Shown one piece after another: positions 1-9,299 of a stretch of 64,000 nucleotides of DNA. Both the position numbers and the translations under genes were made by a program. Below the pieces are notes generated by a model that was not told the origin of the DNA, did not search any database, and saw only the letters and a list, made by a program, of their open reading frames with translations. Source of the stretch: Phyllobacterium lublinensis (GTDB lineage Bacteria > Pseudomonadota > Alphaproteobacteria > Rhizobiales > Rhizobiaceae); contig NZ_JAIUDQ010000002.1 of assembly GCF_020164435.1 (NCBI RefSeq), forward strand, positions 62,001 to 126,000, read 5' to 3'. Position 1 is the first letter of the stretch. Each line of letters opens with the position of its first letter.

Positions 1-280
1 TGTCGCATTTGGCGACAAGGTCATCGGCACAAATCACACACTGCCGACGAATAAGGCTGCCCGCTACACCGGCGGCCTCTGGGTCGGCAAATTCCTGAAG
101 ACCTGCACCTACCAGCGCATCGAGACGGACGCAGCGTCGGCGCTGATCGGTGCATACAGTTCAAGGCTCTGCCTCATGGAAGGCTTCGCCGGACATGCGG
201 AGCAGGCAAACGTACGCGTCCGCCGCTATGGCGGTCGCAACGTACCTTATGCAGCAGCGGCAGAGCCGATCGACGCGTAA
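1..280 (+). CDS. Histidinol-dehydrogenase-family protein, C-terminal part
   Basis: The window opens inside this gene; 92 codons remain, in frame from base 2 to the TAA at 278-280. The text [19 protein letters not shown] matches the conserved C-terminal region of NAD-dependent histidinol dehydrogenase, and GYSSR-like and HAEQA motifs follow. The same fold includes HpsN-type dehydrogenases that oxidise 2,3-dihydroxypropanesulfonate, so a role in histidine synthesis is not assured. The gene sits 75 bp before a sugar-type ABC operon on the same strand, which favours a catabolic paralogue. The missing N-terminus prevents a firm substrate call. Confidence 0.8.
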   Translation, partial: VAFGDKVIGTNHTLPTNKAARYTGGLWVGKFLKTCTYQRIETDAASALIGAYSSRLCLMEGFAGHAEQANVRVRRYGGRNVPYAAAAEPIDA

Positions 281-355
281 TCCGAACGGCAAGTCCGGCT
301 GCCGATCAACTGCCGCACAGAGTTAACCACCAATGCCAAAAACAGGGGAACTGAC

Positions 356-1606
356 ATGAAATTGACCACTCTTCTCGCCGCTTCTATATCCCTTTTGCCG
401 GCCGTTGCCATGGCGGAAGACAAGGGCAAGGTAGAAGGCATTCATCATTGGGTATCCGAGAGTGAGGTGAACGCACTCAAGGTCATCACCGACAAGCTCT
501 CAACCAAGGGATATACCTGGCAAGACAGCGCCGTTGGCGGCCTGTCGGGCGCCAACGCCCTTCAGGCGCTCCGAACCCGGCTGGCAGCAGGTAATCCACC
601 GGCGACAATGCAGTTTCTCGGTTATGAGGGACTCGACTGGGCCAAGGAGGGTGTCCTGCGCTCGCTCAACGAGTTGTACACCACGAATGGATGGGACAAG
701 GCACTTGCGCCGCAACTCTTGGCATTCGTCAAGACCGGTGACGATTACATCTCTCTGCCGATCAACATGCACCGCCAGAACTGGGTATGGGCTAATAAGG
801 CCGTTTTCGACAAGGCCGGCATTGCCGAGCCGAAGAGCTGGGATGAACTCATCGCGGCTGGTGACAAGCTCAAACAAGCTGGCGTGGTGCCGCTCGCGAT
901 TGGCGACGAGCCGTGGCAGATACTCGAGGTCTTCGAAGCGATCCTCGTCGACGTCAACGGTCCTGATTTCTATAAGAAAGTGGTCATCGACCTCGATGAA
1001 AGTGCCCTTTCCAGCGAGCAAATGGTCGATGTTTTTGATAAACTTCGCAAGGTCCGTGGTCTCGTTGACGATGGTTTCACCGGCCGCGATTGGGCTGTCG
1101 CAACCGGTATGGTGGCGAGCGGTAAGGCTGGCATGCAGATTATGGGCGATTGGGCCAAGGGCGAATTCCTCGCCAAGGGCATGAAACCGGGCGTTGATTT
1201 CCTTTGCTTCCCCACTCCAGCTGCAACCCCCAACTATAAATTCGTCATTGACGCATTCGGACTTTTCAAAATCGATGACGCAGCGATTACGGCGGGCCAG
1301 GATGCCTGGGCAGAGTCCATCATGGATCCGGAAGTCCAGAAGAACTTCAACAAAATCAAGGGTTCAATTCCGGCCCGCTCCGACGTCTCTGTCGAAGATT
1401 TTGACGCCTGCGCCCAACGCAGCTTTGCCGATCGCGAAGCGGCCGTTTCCAGCGGTGCTATGCTCGGTGGATTAACCGAGGGTTTCGCCGCACAGCCACA
1501 GTTCGCCGGTGTCTTCAGTGACGTCGTGGGCAAGTTCTTCGTCACTGACATGTCATCTAATGATGCCGTTCAGGCGCTCGTTGATGGAATCAACAATGCG
1601 CGCTGA
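356..1606 (+). CDS. ABC transporter sugar-binding protein (CUT1 type)
   Basis: A 416-residue periplasmic solute-binding protein of extracellular binding protein family 1. A signal peptide (MKLTTLLAASISLLPAVAMA, cleavage after about residue 20) precedes a long mature domain typical of carbohydrate-binding proteins of the maltose/glycerol-3-phosphate group. The ATG follows AGGGGAA at a good distance. Two permeases and an ATPase follow on the same strand, so it should capture the substrate for that transporter. The substrate is unknown. Two GMC oxidoreductases in the same operon suggest a sugar, polyol or glycoside that is oxidised after import. Confidence 0.9.
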   Translation: MKLTTLLAASISLLPAVAMAEDKGKVEGIHHWVSESEVNALKVITDKLSTKGYTWQDSAVGGLSGANALQALRTRLAAGNPPATMQFLGYEGLDWAKEGVLRSLNELYTTNGWDKALAPQLLAFVKTGDDYISLPINMHRQNWVWANKAVFDKAGIAEPKSWDELIAAGDKLKQAGVVPLAIGDEPWQILEVFEAILVDVNGPDFYKKVVIDLDESALSSEQMVDVFDKLRKVRGLVDDGFTGRDWAVATGMVASGKAGMQIMGDWAKGEFLAKGMKPGVDFLCFPTPAATPNYKFVIDAFGLFKIDDAAITAGQDAWAESIMDPEVQKNFNKIKGSIPARSDVSVEDFDACAQRSFADREAAVSSGAMLGGLTEGFAAQPQFAGVFSDVVGKFFVTDMSSNDAVQALVDGINNAR

Positions 1607-1620
1607 TCCTGATCTGATCA

Positions 1621-1646
1621 GCCAGCCGGGGTGTCACCCGGCTGGC
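1621..1646 (+). other. Intercistronic hairpin after the binding-protein gene
   Basis: GCCAGCCGGG pairs perfectly with CCCGGCTGGC around a six-base loop, directly between the binding-protein gene and the first permease. No T-run follows, so it is not a classical terminator. Hairpins in this position commonly stabilise the upstream message or attenuate transcription, so the binding protein is made in excess over the membrane subunits. Confidence 0.7.
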
Positions 1647-1685
1647 GCGTCAAGTGGCATTAGCGAAAACATTGGGAACGCGGTC

Positions 1686-2582
1686 ATGCGCAGTACACTT
1701 TCGCTGAAGGATAGGTTCACGCTTTGGCTGCCTCGGCTCGTTCTATCTCCGAGCCTAGTTGCGGTGTTTGTGGGGGTCTATCTCTTCATTGCCTGGACAG
1801 GTTGGATTTCGCTGTCTTCGTCCAAAATGGTTCCGCAATACGATTTCGTTGGCCTCGAGCAGTATGTGCGCCTGTGGGCGACCCCACGGTGGGGCACCGC
1901 TGTGGCCAATCTGTTCGTATTCACGGCGCTGTTTCTTACAATTACAATTTCGGTCGGTTTGGCTATTGCGATTCTGCTTGACCAGCGAGTCCGCGCTGAG
2001 GGCTTCCTGCGCGCTGTATACCTGTATCCAATGGCATTGTCGTTTATCGTCACCGGAACCGCCTGGAAATGGATACTGAACCCCGATTTGGGTGTTGAGA
2101 AGGTCGTCCAGGAGCTTGGTTGGAGCAGCTTCGTCTTCGACTGGATTACAAGGCCGGAATACGCCATCTATTGCGTTGTGATTGCAGCGGTATGGCAGTC
2201 GACCGGCTTTGCAATGGCAATCTTTCTGGCCGGGCTACGTGGTATCGACAATTCAATTATCAAAGCGGCACAAATCGAAGGCGCCGGTCTGCCACGTATC
2301 TATTTGAGCATCATTGTGCCGATGCTCCGTCCGGCATTTCTGAGCGTCATCGTTCTGCTCAGCTACATATCAATCAAGAGCTTCGACCTGGTTCTCGCAT
2401 TGACCAATGCCGGGCCGGGAAACGCAACCGAAATGCCTTCAACGTTCATGTTTTCGGCCACGTTCCGGCGCAACCAAATGGGCGTCGGCGCCGCCAGCGC
2501 GATGATGATGCTGATGACGGTGGCCGCCATCATCGTTCCTTACCTGTATTCTGAACTGAGGGAGACCCGCAATGAGCACTGA
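1686..2582 (+). CDS. ABC transporter permease, MalF-like
   Basis: A 298-residue inner-membrane subunit with about six transmembrane segments and the binding-protein-dependent transport signature near IEGAGLPRIYLSIIVPML (EAA-loop type, contacts the ATPase). The reading frame is open from 1509, but the start at 1686 gives a normal N-terminus (MRSTLSLKDRF) after GGGAA, whereas an earlier start would lie inside the binding-protein gene. Its last bases overlap the next permease by 11 nt, indicating translational coupling. It pairs with the permease downstream. Confidence 0.88.
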   Translation: MRSTLSLKDRFTLWLPRLVLSPSLVAVFVGVYLFIAWTGWISLSSSKMVPQYDFVGLEQYVRLWATPRWGTAVANLFVFTALFLTITISVGLAIAILLDQRVRAEGFLRAVYLYPMALSFIVTGTAWKWILNPDLGVEKVVQELGWSSFVFDWITRPEYAIYCVVIAAVWQSTGFAMAIFLAGLRGIDNSIIKAAQIEGAGLPRIYLSIIVPMLRPAFLSVIVLLSYISIKSFDLVLALTNAGPGNATEMPSTFMFSATFRRNQMGVGAASAMMMLMTVAAIIVPYLYSELRETRNEH

Positions 2583-3450
2583 GATCAGTTCGGCGCATCG
2601 CTCTCACCAGCTCGGGCGCATCTTCATCTACGGGTCGCTGATCGTTCTGGCCGCGTTCTATTTGATGCCGCTCTGGGTGATGATCGTGACATCGCTCAAG
2701 TCGCTGGATGAGATCTACTCAGGTTCCTTCATCGGTCTGCCTAAGTTGATTACGATTGAGGCTTGGGAAAAGGCATGGGGGCAGGCCTGTATCGGGACGG
2801 CGTGCGATGGATTGCGCCCGTATTTCGTCAATTCGCTGCTGATGGTTATCCCAGCCGTCGTTCTTTCGACGGGCATCGGCGCGATAAACGGTTACATCTT
2901 GACCAAGTGGCGCTTCCCTGGCTCCAATCTGGTGTTCGGCCTGCTGCTGTTCGGCTGCTTCCTCCCGTTCCAGGCCGTTATTCTCCCCATGGCGCAATTG
3001 CTTGGCAAACTTCGGCTCTCCGGGACAATCCCGGGACTTGTCCTCGTCCACACGGTCTATGGCATCAGCTTCACAACGCTGTTCTTTCGCAACTATTTCA
3101 TCACAATTCCCGACGAGCTGACGCGTGCTGCGCAGATCGATGGGGCCGGATTCTTTCGGATATTCTTCTCGGTAATGCTGCCGGCTTCGCTTCCGATCAT
3201 TGTCGTTTCCTGTATTTGGCAGTTCACGCAGATTTGGAACGATTTCCTGTTTGGGGTGTCCTTCACCGCGGGGCAATCCTCACCGATTACCGTTGCGCTC
3301 AACAACATCGTCAACGTCACTATGGGGCGCAAGCAATACAACGTCGATATGGCCGCGGCTATGATCGCCGCCATCCCAACCCTGATCGTCTACGTCGTCG
3401 CAGGGCGTTACTTCGTCCGCGGATTGACCGCTGGCGCCGTGAAAGGCTGA
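2572..3450 (+). CDS. ABC transporter permease, MalG-like
   Basis: A 292-residue permease with six predicted transmembrane segments. The EAA-loop motif is seen as [20 protein letters not shown] about 95 residues from the C-terminus, and the protein ends in GLTAGAVKG, a usual MalG-type C-terminus (family knowledge). It begins inside the stop region of the previous permease and ends 4 nt before the ATPase gene. It forms the heterodimeric channel of the importer. Confidence 0.9.
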   Translation: MSTEISSAHRSHQLGRIFIYGSLIVLAAFYLMPLWVMIVTSLKSLDEIYSGSFIGLPKLITIEAWEKAWGQACIGTACDGLRPYFVNSLLMVIPAVVLSTGIGAINGYILTKWRFPGSNLVFGLLLFGCFLPFQAVILPMAQLLGKLRLSGTIPGLVLVHTVYGISFTTLFFRNYFITIPDELTRAAQIDGAGFFRIFFSVMLPASLPIIVVSCIWQFTQIWNDFLFGVSFTAGQSSPITVALNNIVNVTMGRKQYNVDMAAAMIAAIPTLIVYVVAGRYFVRGLTAGAVKG

Positions 3451-3454
3451 GACA

Positions 3455-4555
3455 ATGTCAACTCTTGAAATCGATCGCGTCCGCAAATCCTATGCCAGCC
3501 TCGAGGTTCTGAAGGAGGTTTCGATCTCCATTGGTACTGGCGATTTCCTCGTGTTGCTCGGCCCGTCGGGATGCGGCAAATCCACTCTCCTCAATATGAT
3601 AGCGGGGCTTGAGACCATCACGGGCGGTGAGATCCGCATTGCAGGCAAGGTCGTCAACAATCTCTCGCCTAAAGACCGAGATATCGCCATGGTGTTCCAA
3701 TCCTACGCTCTTTACCCGACGATGACGGTTCGCCAAAACATCGAGTTCGGTATGAAGATCCGCGGCCTTCCTGCGGCAGAACGGGACAAGGCCGTCAAGA
3801 TCGCCGCAGATCTGCTGCAAATGAGTCACCTTCTTGACCGCAAACCGTCCCAGCTTTCGGGTGGTCAGCGTCAGCGAGTGGCAATGGGTCGCGCGATCGT
3901 GCGCCAGCCGAAGCTGTTCCTCTTCGATGAGCCGCTTTCCAACCTTGATGCCAAGCTGCGTGTGGATATGCGTACGGAAATCAAGCGCCTGCATGCCCGT
4001 CTTGGGACGACCATCGTGTATGTCACCCACGATCAAATCGAAGCGATGACATTGGCGACGCGTGTGGCCGTCATGAAGGATGGCGTTGTGCAACATCTCG
4101 ACGAGCCGCAGGCCGTATACGACCGTCCGGCCAATGTTTATGTGGCCCGATTCGTCGGGTCGCCAGCCATGAACATCATTCCTGGCGTGCTTGAGGTAAA
4201 TGGTTCAACCGTAAGTGCCGTAATCAACGTCGCCAACAGGCCGGCGGCGAGTATCTCGGGGATGTCGCTATCCGGGGATGCTGCACGAAAGTACGCCGGC
4301 AAAAAGGTACTTGTGGGCATCCGCCCCGAAAACTTTTCCATCACCACCGGTAATGCTCGCCCGACGGTCTCCGTCGACATTGATGTGGTGGAACCCACCG
4401 GCCCCGATACGTTAGTCGTCTTCCAGCTTGGTGGCGTCGAGGTGACTGCCCGCCTGCCGCCAAAGCAGGCCAATGCCGGACAAGAGGCTATCCTGTCGGT
4501 GGATACGTCCAAGGTCGTCATCTTTGATGCTGACACCGAAACGCGAATCGACTGA
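3455..4555 (+). CDS. ABC transporter ATPase, UgpC/MalK-like
   Basis: A 366-residue ATP-binding subunit. Walker [10 protein letters not shown] is at residues 36-44, the Q-loop near FQSYALYP, the signature LSGGQ at 134-138 and Walker B LFLFDEP at 154-160. A C-terminal TOBE-type regulatory extension (about 235-366) is characteristic of MalK/UgpC/MsmK proteins. It energises import through the two preceding permeases. Such ATPases can serve several CUT1 transporters, so it may also act with other systems. Confidence 0.92.
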   Translation: MSTLEIDRVRKSYASLEVLKEVSISIGTGDFLVLLGPSGCGKSTLLNMIAGLETITGGEIRIAGKVVNNLSPKDRDIAMVFQSYALYPTMTVRQNIEFGMKIRGLPAAERDKAVKIAADLLQMSHLLDRKPSQLSGGQRQRVAMGRAIVRQPKLFLFDEPLSNLDAKLRVDMRTEIKRLHARLGTTIVYVTHDQIEAMTLATRVAVMKDGVVQHLDEPQAVYDRPANVYVARFVGSPAMNIIPGVLEVNGSTVSAVINVANRPAASISGMSLSGDAARKYAGKKVLVGIRPENFSITTGNARPTVSVDIDVVEPTGPDTLVVFQLGGVEVTARLPPKQANAGQEAILSVDTSKVVIFDADTETRID

Positions 4556-4565
4556 GGCGAAGTTT

Positions 4566-6068
4566 ATGACACAAACGGCGGACATGGTTATCATCGGCTC
4601 GGGCGTTGGCGGTGCATCCTTGGCTTACAGCCTGGCAGCCTCCGGATTGCGCATTGTCATACTCGAACGAGGCGACTACCTGAAGGATAGCCCGCAGGCG
4701 CGGGATGATATCGCCATCTTCCAGAGGGGCTTCTACAGGTCATCCGAGGAATGGCTGGGAACCGACGGTGAGAGCTTCCTGCCGGGCAATTACTATTATG
4801 TGGGGGGCAATTCAAAGTTCTTCGGTGCAGTCATGTACCGCTACCGTCACGAAGATTTCGCACCACGACCGCATGCAGACGGGATGTCGCCAGGATGGCC
4901 GATCTCTTACGAGGAATTAGCTCCCTGGTATGACGAGGCGGAAGCAATCTTCCGCGTGCGGGGTTCCGTGGGGCAAGACCCGACGGAGCCGGCTCATAGT
5001 AAGCCCTATGGACACCCGCCCGTGCCCGACGAACCCGCCATCGCGTCGGTCCGGCAAAGACTCGAAAGAGTGGGCATTCACCCTTCGTCGCTTCCCCTTT
5101 CGATCGATCTGGATGCTTGGCTGGAGCGCGCCGGCACCGGTTGGGATGCGTTTCCCAATACGGGTCTTGGCAAGATCGACGCTGAAGTTGGCCCTCTGAC
5201 AAAGGCGCTTGGCCATCCAAATGTCAGCATCGTGACAGGTGCAAATGTTGCGCGCCTGGAAACAGATGCAACCGGGCGTAGGGTCACGGCGGCAGTCTAC
5301 ACAAAAGAAGGTATCGAGCACCGCATCTTAGCGGATCGCTTTGCGGTCGCCGCCGGGGCTGTGCAGACTGCGGCCCTGCTTTTGCGCTCACGCAACCAAG
5401 TGCATCTGACTGGGCTCGCTAACAGCTCCGACCAGCTTGGGCGCAATTTCATGAACCATAATACGACCGCAATGCTGGCCATCGACCCATTCGCGCCGAA
5501 TACATGTGTCTATCAGAAGACGATAGCGTTCAATGATTTTTACAACGAAAACAACGAGTACGGTTTTCCGCTCGGTAACGTGCAGTTGCTGGGGCATATC
5601 ACCGGCAACATCTTGAAGGCGAATTTTCCGGTTCCCGTCCCCGCATGGTTCGCCAAAGTCGTCGCCCGCTACGCCTATGGGTGGTTCCTTACCAGCGAAG
5701 ATCTTCCAAACCCAGAGAGCCGGGTCACCGTTCACGATGACCGAATTGTCATGCATTGGGTTCGATCGAACATGCGCGCTCATGAGGCACTCATCGCAAA
5801 GACCCGCGCCGTTATGCGCAAGGCTGGGTTCCCGATTGTCCTGACCCATACGTTCGGCCGCAAGACAACATCTCACCAATGCGGCACGGCCCGCATGGGA
5901 AATGATCCCAAAACGGCAGTCGTCGACACGGATTGTCGCAGCCACGACGTCGAAAACCTTTTCATCACAGACGCTTCGGTGCTGCCGACGTCAGCTGCGG
6001 TTAATCCAGCCCTGACCATCGCTGCGCTCGCGATCAAGGCTGGCGCCGCCATTTCAAGGCAGGGATAA
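4566..6068 (+). CDS. GMC-family FAD-dependent oxidoreductase
   Basis: A 500-residue flavoprotein. The dinucleotide-binding motif GSGVGG lies at residues 11-16 with the ERG acidic end of strand 2 soon after, and the C-terminal active-site region has HQCGTARMG (from His437) and VNPALT (Asn480), the usual GMC catalytic His/Asn pair. The frame is open from 4473, but ATG 4566 behind GAGGCGA begins just after the ATPase stop and gives a normal start. It ends in a TAATG overlap with a second GMC enzyme. Likely oxidises an alcohol or sugar hydroxyl of the transported compound. Confidence 0.88.
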   Translation: MTQTADMVIIGSGVGGASLAYSLAASGLRIVILERGDYLKDSPQARDDIAIFQRGFYRSSEEWLGTDGESFLPGNYYYVGGNSKFFGAVMYRYRHEDFAPRPHADGMSPGWPISYEELAPWYDEAEAIFRVRGSVGQDPTEPAHSKPYGHPPVPDEPAIASVRQRLERVGIHPSSLPLSIDLDAWLERAGTGWDAFPNTGLGKIDAEVGPLTKALGHPNVSIVTGANVARLETDATGRRVTAAVYTKEGIEHRILADRFAVAAGAVQTAALLLRSRNQVHLTGLANSSDQLGRNFMNHNTTAMLAIDPFAPNTCVYQKTIAFNDFYNENNEYGFPLGNVQLLGHITGNILKANFPVPVPAWFAKVVARYAYGWFLTSEDLPNPESRVTVHDDRIVMHWVRSNMRAHEALIAKTRAVMRKAGFPIVLTHTFGRKTTSHQCGTARMGNDPKTAVVDTDCRSHDVENLFITDASVLPTSAAVNPALTIAALAIKAGAAISRQG

Positions 6069-7714
6069 TGGCATTTCGTGATTACGGATCGGCACGCCTC
6101 GGAATTCGTCCGCCTCGGACTGACGAGCTCGCTACGTACGACTATATTATTGTTGGCGGCGGCTCTACCGGCTGCGTGGTAGCCTCCCGTTTATCGGAAG
6201 ATCCGAACGTGAACGTGCTGCTCTTGGAGGAGGGGCCGCGCGATCTCAATCCCTATATCCATATCCCCGGTGCGTACTACAAGACGGCCCAAGGTCCGCT
6301 GCTCAAACGCATTCCGTGGGAGCCAATTACGGAGCAGGGATCGGTCGACACGCCCACTATGGTGCAGGCAAGAGTGCTCGGCGGAGGTAGTTCGGTCAAT
6401 GCGATGATCTATATAAGAGGTGTTCCTTCTGACTACGAACAGTGGGTCACCATGGGTGCAGCCGGCTGGAGCTATGCCGACGTACTGCCTTACTTCAAAC
6501 GTGCCGAGGACAACAACCGGTTCTGCAACGAGGTCCATAGCGTTGGAGGCCCGCTTGGCGTGTCCGACATTGATAGCATTCATCCTTTGACGCGAGCTTG
6601 GCTACAGGCCTGTCAACAGTCAGGTCTTCCGTACAATCCCGATTTCAATTCCGGCGATCCGACTGGCTGCGGCCTCTACCAGATCACCGCTCGCAATGGC
6701 CGCCGAAGTTCGGCGGCTGTAGCCTATCTCAAGCCAGCCCGTAAGCGACAAAATCTGCACATCGAGACTGGCTGCGCCGTGACGCGTGTGATCGTCGAGC
6801 GGGGAAGGGCGGTTGGCGTGGAGTGTAACAAGCATAACCGCACGGTCACGTTCAAGGCACGACAAGAAATAGTAATATCGGCGGGCGCGATCGCCACCCC
6901 CAAGCTGTTGATGCTATCGGGGATTGGCCCCGCTGATCAAATCTCGCGCCACGGGTTGATCGTTCATGCCGATCTGCCGGGGGTCGGACAGAACCTACAG
7001 GATCATATCGAGATTTCACTGGTCTACCAGCTCAACGGCCCCCACAGCTATGACAAATATAAAAAGTTGCATTGGAAAGCTTTAGCGGGGCTGAACTACG
7101 CCCTCTTTCGCAACGGCCCAGCTTCCTCCAACCTCATCGAAGGTGGTGCTTTCTGGTGGGGCAACAAAAAAGAAGCAGTGCCGGACATACAGTATTTCAT
7201 GGTCGTCGGCGCGGGAATCGAAGAAGGTGTAGAGGCTGTTCCCGGAGGCAATGGCTGTACCGTTAATCTTGGACAGATCAGGCCACGCTCCAGGGGGGAA
7301 GTTACGCTTGCAAGCCCCGATCCAACAGTTAACCCCCGCGTGGCTCCGCGGTATTTCTCGGATCCATACGATCTTGAAGCCATCACTGATGGAACCATGA
7401 CTGCAATGGATATCATGGCTCAACCGGCAATTGCGAAGTATGTGGCTACAAGACACACTCCGTCGCTGGGTCTCACAGCACGTCAGGACATCAGAACGTT
7501 TTGTCAGCAGAATGCGCATGCGGCTCTGCATCCTTCGGGAACATGTCGCATGGGCGTCGACCGGATGGCAGTCGTGGATCCCGAGCTGCGAGTTCGAGGG
7601 ATCGAGGGGCTGCGCGTAGCTGACGCTTCGATCATGCCGACATTGATTTCCGGCAACCCAAACGCAGTCTGCATCATGATTGGCGAGCGGGCAGCAGATT
7701 TCTTGCGTGCCTAA
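6068..7714 (+). CDS. GMC-family oxidoreductase, choline-dehydrogenase-like
   Basis: A 548-residue FAD enzyme related to choline/alcohol dehydrogenases. GGGSTG at residues 30-35 binds FAD. GGGSSVNAMIYIRG is the first GMC signature, GAIATPKLLMLSGIGP the second, and HPSGTCRMG (from His488) with GNPNA contains the catalytic residues. It starts on the last base of the preceding GMC stop codon, so the two are made together. Two non-identical GMC enzymes in tandem after an ABC importer imply successive or alternative oxidations; the substrate cannot be told from sequence. Confidence 0.9.
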   Translation: MAFRDYGSARLGIRPPRTDELATYDYIIVGGGSTGCVVASRLSEDPNVNVLLLEEGPRDLNPYIHIPGAYYKTAQGPLLKRIPWEPITEQGSVDTPTMVQARVLGGGSSVNAMIYIRGVPSDYEQWVTMGAAGWSYADVLPYFKRAEDNNRFCNEVHSVGGPLGVSDIDSIHPLTRAWLQACQQSGLPYNPDFNSGDPTGCGLYQITARNGRRSSAAVAYLKPARKRQNLHIETGCAVTRVIVERGRAVGVECNKHNRTVTFKARQEIVISAGAIATPKLLMLSGIGPADQISRHGLIVHADLPGVGQNLQDHIEISLVYQLNGPHSYDKYKKLHWKALAGLNYALFRNGPASSNLIEGGAFWWGNKKEAVPDIQYFMVVGAGIEEGVEAVPGGNGCTVNLGQIRPRSRGEVTLASPDPTVNPRVAPRYFSDPYDLEAITDGTMTAMDIMAQPAIAKYVATRHTPSLGLTARQDIRTFCQQNAHAALHPSGTCRMGVDRMAVVDPELRVRGIEGLRVADASIMPTLISGNPNAVCIMIGERAADFLRA

Positions 7715-7818
7715 CGCGCAACCTTAGTGTTCACATTCGAGTCTCCGCGGCTGTCGCCTGCGAAGCCGCACTAGCGGCATCGAGGTACAAGAAACAAGCA
7801 AAAATACGCAAAGAGTAT

Positions 7819-7847
7819 TGCATGTCTATGCATGATCATGCATAAAA
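7819..7847 (+). promoter_or_regulatory. 18-bp perfect palindrome between candidate -35 and -10 boxes
   Basis: TATGCATGATCATGCATA at 7827-7844 is a perfect palindrome. TTGCAT at 7819-7824 and an ATAAAA-like -10 about 17 bp on would place it in the promoter spacer, 29 bp before the HAD gene. Because the second gene of the downstream operon is a DeoR repressor, this is the best candidate for its operator. The promoter boxes are weak matches; the palindrome itself is certain. Confidence 0.6.
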
Positions 7848-7872
7848 GCGCAATACTGAAAAGAGGCAAAGA

Positions 7873-8502
7873 ATGATTCCAAATGCTGTGGTCTTCGATA
7901 TTGGCGGTGTGTTGATTGACTGGAACCCTGCCTATTTGTACCGGCAGCTGCTTCCTGACGAGGCATCCGTTTCGGAGTTTCTCGCAAACATCTGCACGCC
8001 TTCTTGGAACGAGCAGTTTGACGCTGGAATGCCATTTGCCGATGGGACAGCCGACCTCGTAAGTCGCTATCCCGAGAAATCCGATTTGATCGAGGCCTAT
8101 TGGCACCGGTGGCACGACATGTTGGGAGGAGAAGTCCCGGGAGTGCCCCAAATTCTCGAGCGATTGAAGTTGGCAGGCATCCCGATTCATGCCATCTCGA
8201 ATTGGTCGGCTGAGACTTTCCCCAGAGCACGTGCAATCTTTCCGTTCCTTGACGCATTCGACGTATTGGTCGTCTCCGGACAGGAGCGGATGCTGAAGCC
8301 GGACGCAGCAATCTTCAAATTGTTCCTGGAGCGTGCGGGTGTTTGCGCAGAGGAATGTCTGTTTATCGACGATAACCCAGCAAACATTGCGGCTGCGACA
8401 GCGCTCGGATTTCAGACCGAACATTTCCAGACGGCTGCCAAGCTCGAGCGGCGGCTGGTGGGCATGGGAATCCTTCCCCAAGTTCAGGAGATCGAAAGTT
8501 GA
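7873..8502 (+). CDS. HAD-superfamily hydrolase, subfamily IA
   Basis: A 209-residue haloacid-dehalogenase-like hydrolase. Motif I is VVFDIGGVL with nucleophile Asp9, in the DxG variant common to subfamily IA; motif II is SNWSAE, motif III the KPD lysine, motif IV FIDDN. Most relatives remove phosphate from sugar phosphates or small metabolites. It overlaps the DeoR regulator gene by 4 nt, so it is probably part of a regulated sugar pathway with the following genes. Confidence 0.88.
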   Translation: MIPNAVVFDIGGVLIDWNPAYLYRQLLPDEASVSEFLANICTPSWNEQFDAGMPFADGTADLVSRYPEKSDLIEAYWHRWHDMLGGEVPGVPQILERLKLAGIPIHAISNWSAETFPRARAIFPFLDAFDVLVVSGQERMLKPDAAIFKLFLERAGVCAEECLFIDDNPANIAAATALGFQTEHFQTAAKLERRLVGMGILPQVQEIES

Positions 8503-9299
8503 GCACGGACAATGCGGCTCTCTCGCTACTTTCGCCAGAAGAACGCCAAGGTATCATCATCAAGAAGGTGAATGCGGCAGGGCGGGTGATTGCGTCTGCC
8601 TTGGCCCAGGAATTCGAGGTCTCCGAGGATTCCATCCGACGAGATTTACGAGAACTTTCTGACGCCGGGCTCGTTCAACGTTTCCATGGAGGAGCATCGC
8701 GCATCGTCGCCCCCGCCCTTGATTTTCACAGGCGCGAAACGCTTGGAGCCGGCGAAAAGCACCTCATTGGCAAAGCGGCAGCAGCAACCATACCCGAAGG
8801 AGCGACGCTTCTGGTCGACTCAAGCACGACAGTGTTGCATTTCGTCCGAAATCTACCCGCAACTCTTTCCGTGCGCATCATCACAACAGCCGTCGATGTA
8901 GCAGCTGCTGCACTCGATCATCCGCTTGCCGAGGTCATCCTGCTCGGTGGTCGCCTTAGTAAATTGACACGTAGTGCTAGCGGCGCCGGTGCAATCGAAG
9001 CCATCCACTCGTTAAGGGTTGACTACTGCATCCTCGGAACATGCGGTATCGACAACGACTTGATGCTTCGCGCCGACGATTTCGATGACGCTTTCCTGAA
9101 AACGATCATGATTAAGGCGGCGAACAACATCTTGTTGCTTGTACCATCCGAGAAGCTCGGGCGAGCTGCAATTTATCAAGTGGCACCAGTCTCCGTCGTC
9201 TCAACGCTTTTCACCGGAAGTCGAGAGAGTTCCATCCTGACACGAATCCAGGAGCTTGGCGTGGGTGTCGAGGTGGTTTCACATGGAGAAGGAGTATGA
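8499..9299 (+). CDS. DeoR-family transcriptional repressor
   Basis: A 266-residue regulator with an N-terminal DeoR winged helix (about residues 18-70, recognition helix in VSEDSIRRDLREL) and a C-terminal DeoRC sensor domain that in this family binds phosphorylated sugars. It starts at a TTG codon (8499) overlapping the HAD stop, preceded by CAGGAG, and its stop overlaps the GH3 start. The likely operator is the palindrome at 7827-7844. Inducer probably a sugar phosphate of the pathway. Confidence 0.88.
   Translation: MSTDNAALSLLSPEERQGIIIKKVNAAGRVIASALAQEFEVSEDSIRRDLRELSDAGLVQRFHGGASRIVAPALDFHRRETLGAGEKHLIGKAAAATIPEGATLLVDSSTTVLHFVRNLPATLSVRIITTAVDVAAAALDHPLAEVILLGGRLSKLTRSASGAGAIEAIHSLRVDYCILGTCGIDNDLMLRADDFDDAFLKTIMIKAANNILLLVPSEKLGRAAIYQVAPVSVVSTLFTGSRESSILTRIQELGVGVEVVSHGEGV

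Noticed and set aside
1509-1685. Longer N-terminus of the first permease
   Set aside because: Would overlap the binding-protein gene and include the hairpin; lacks a ribosome site.
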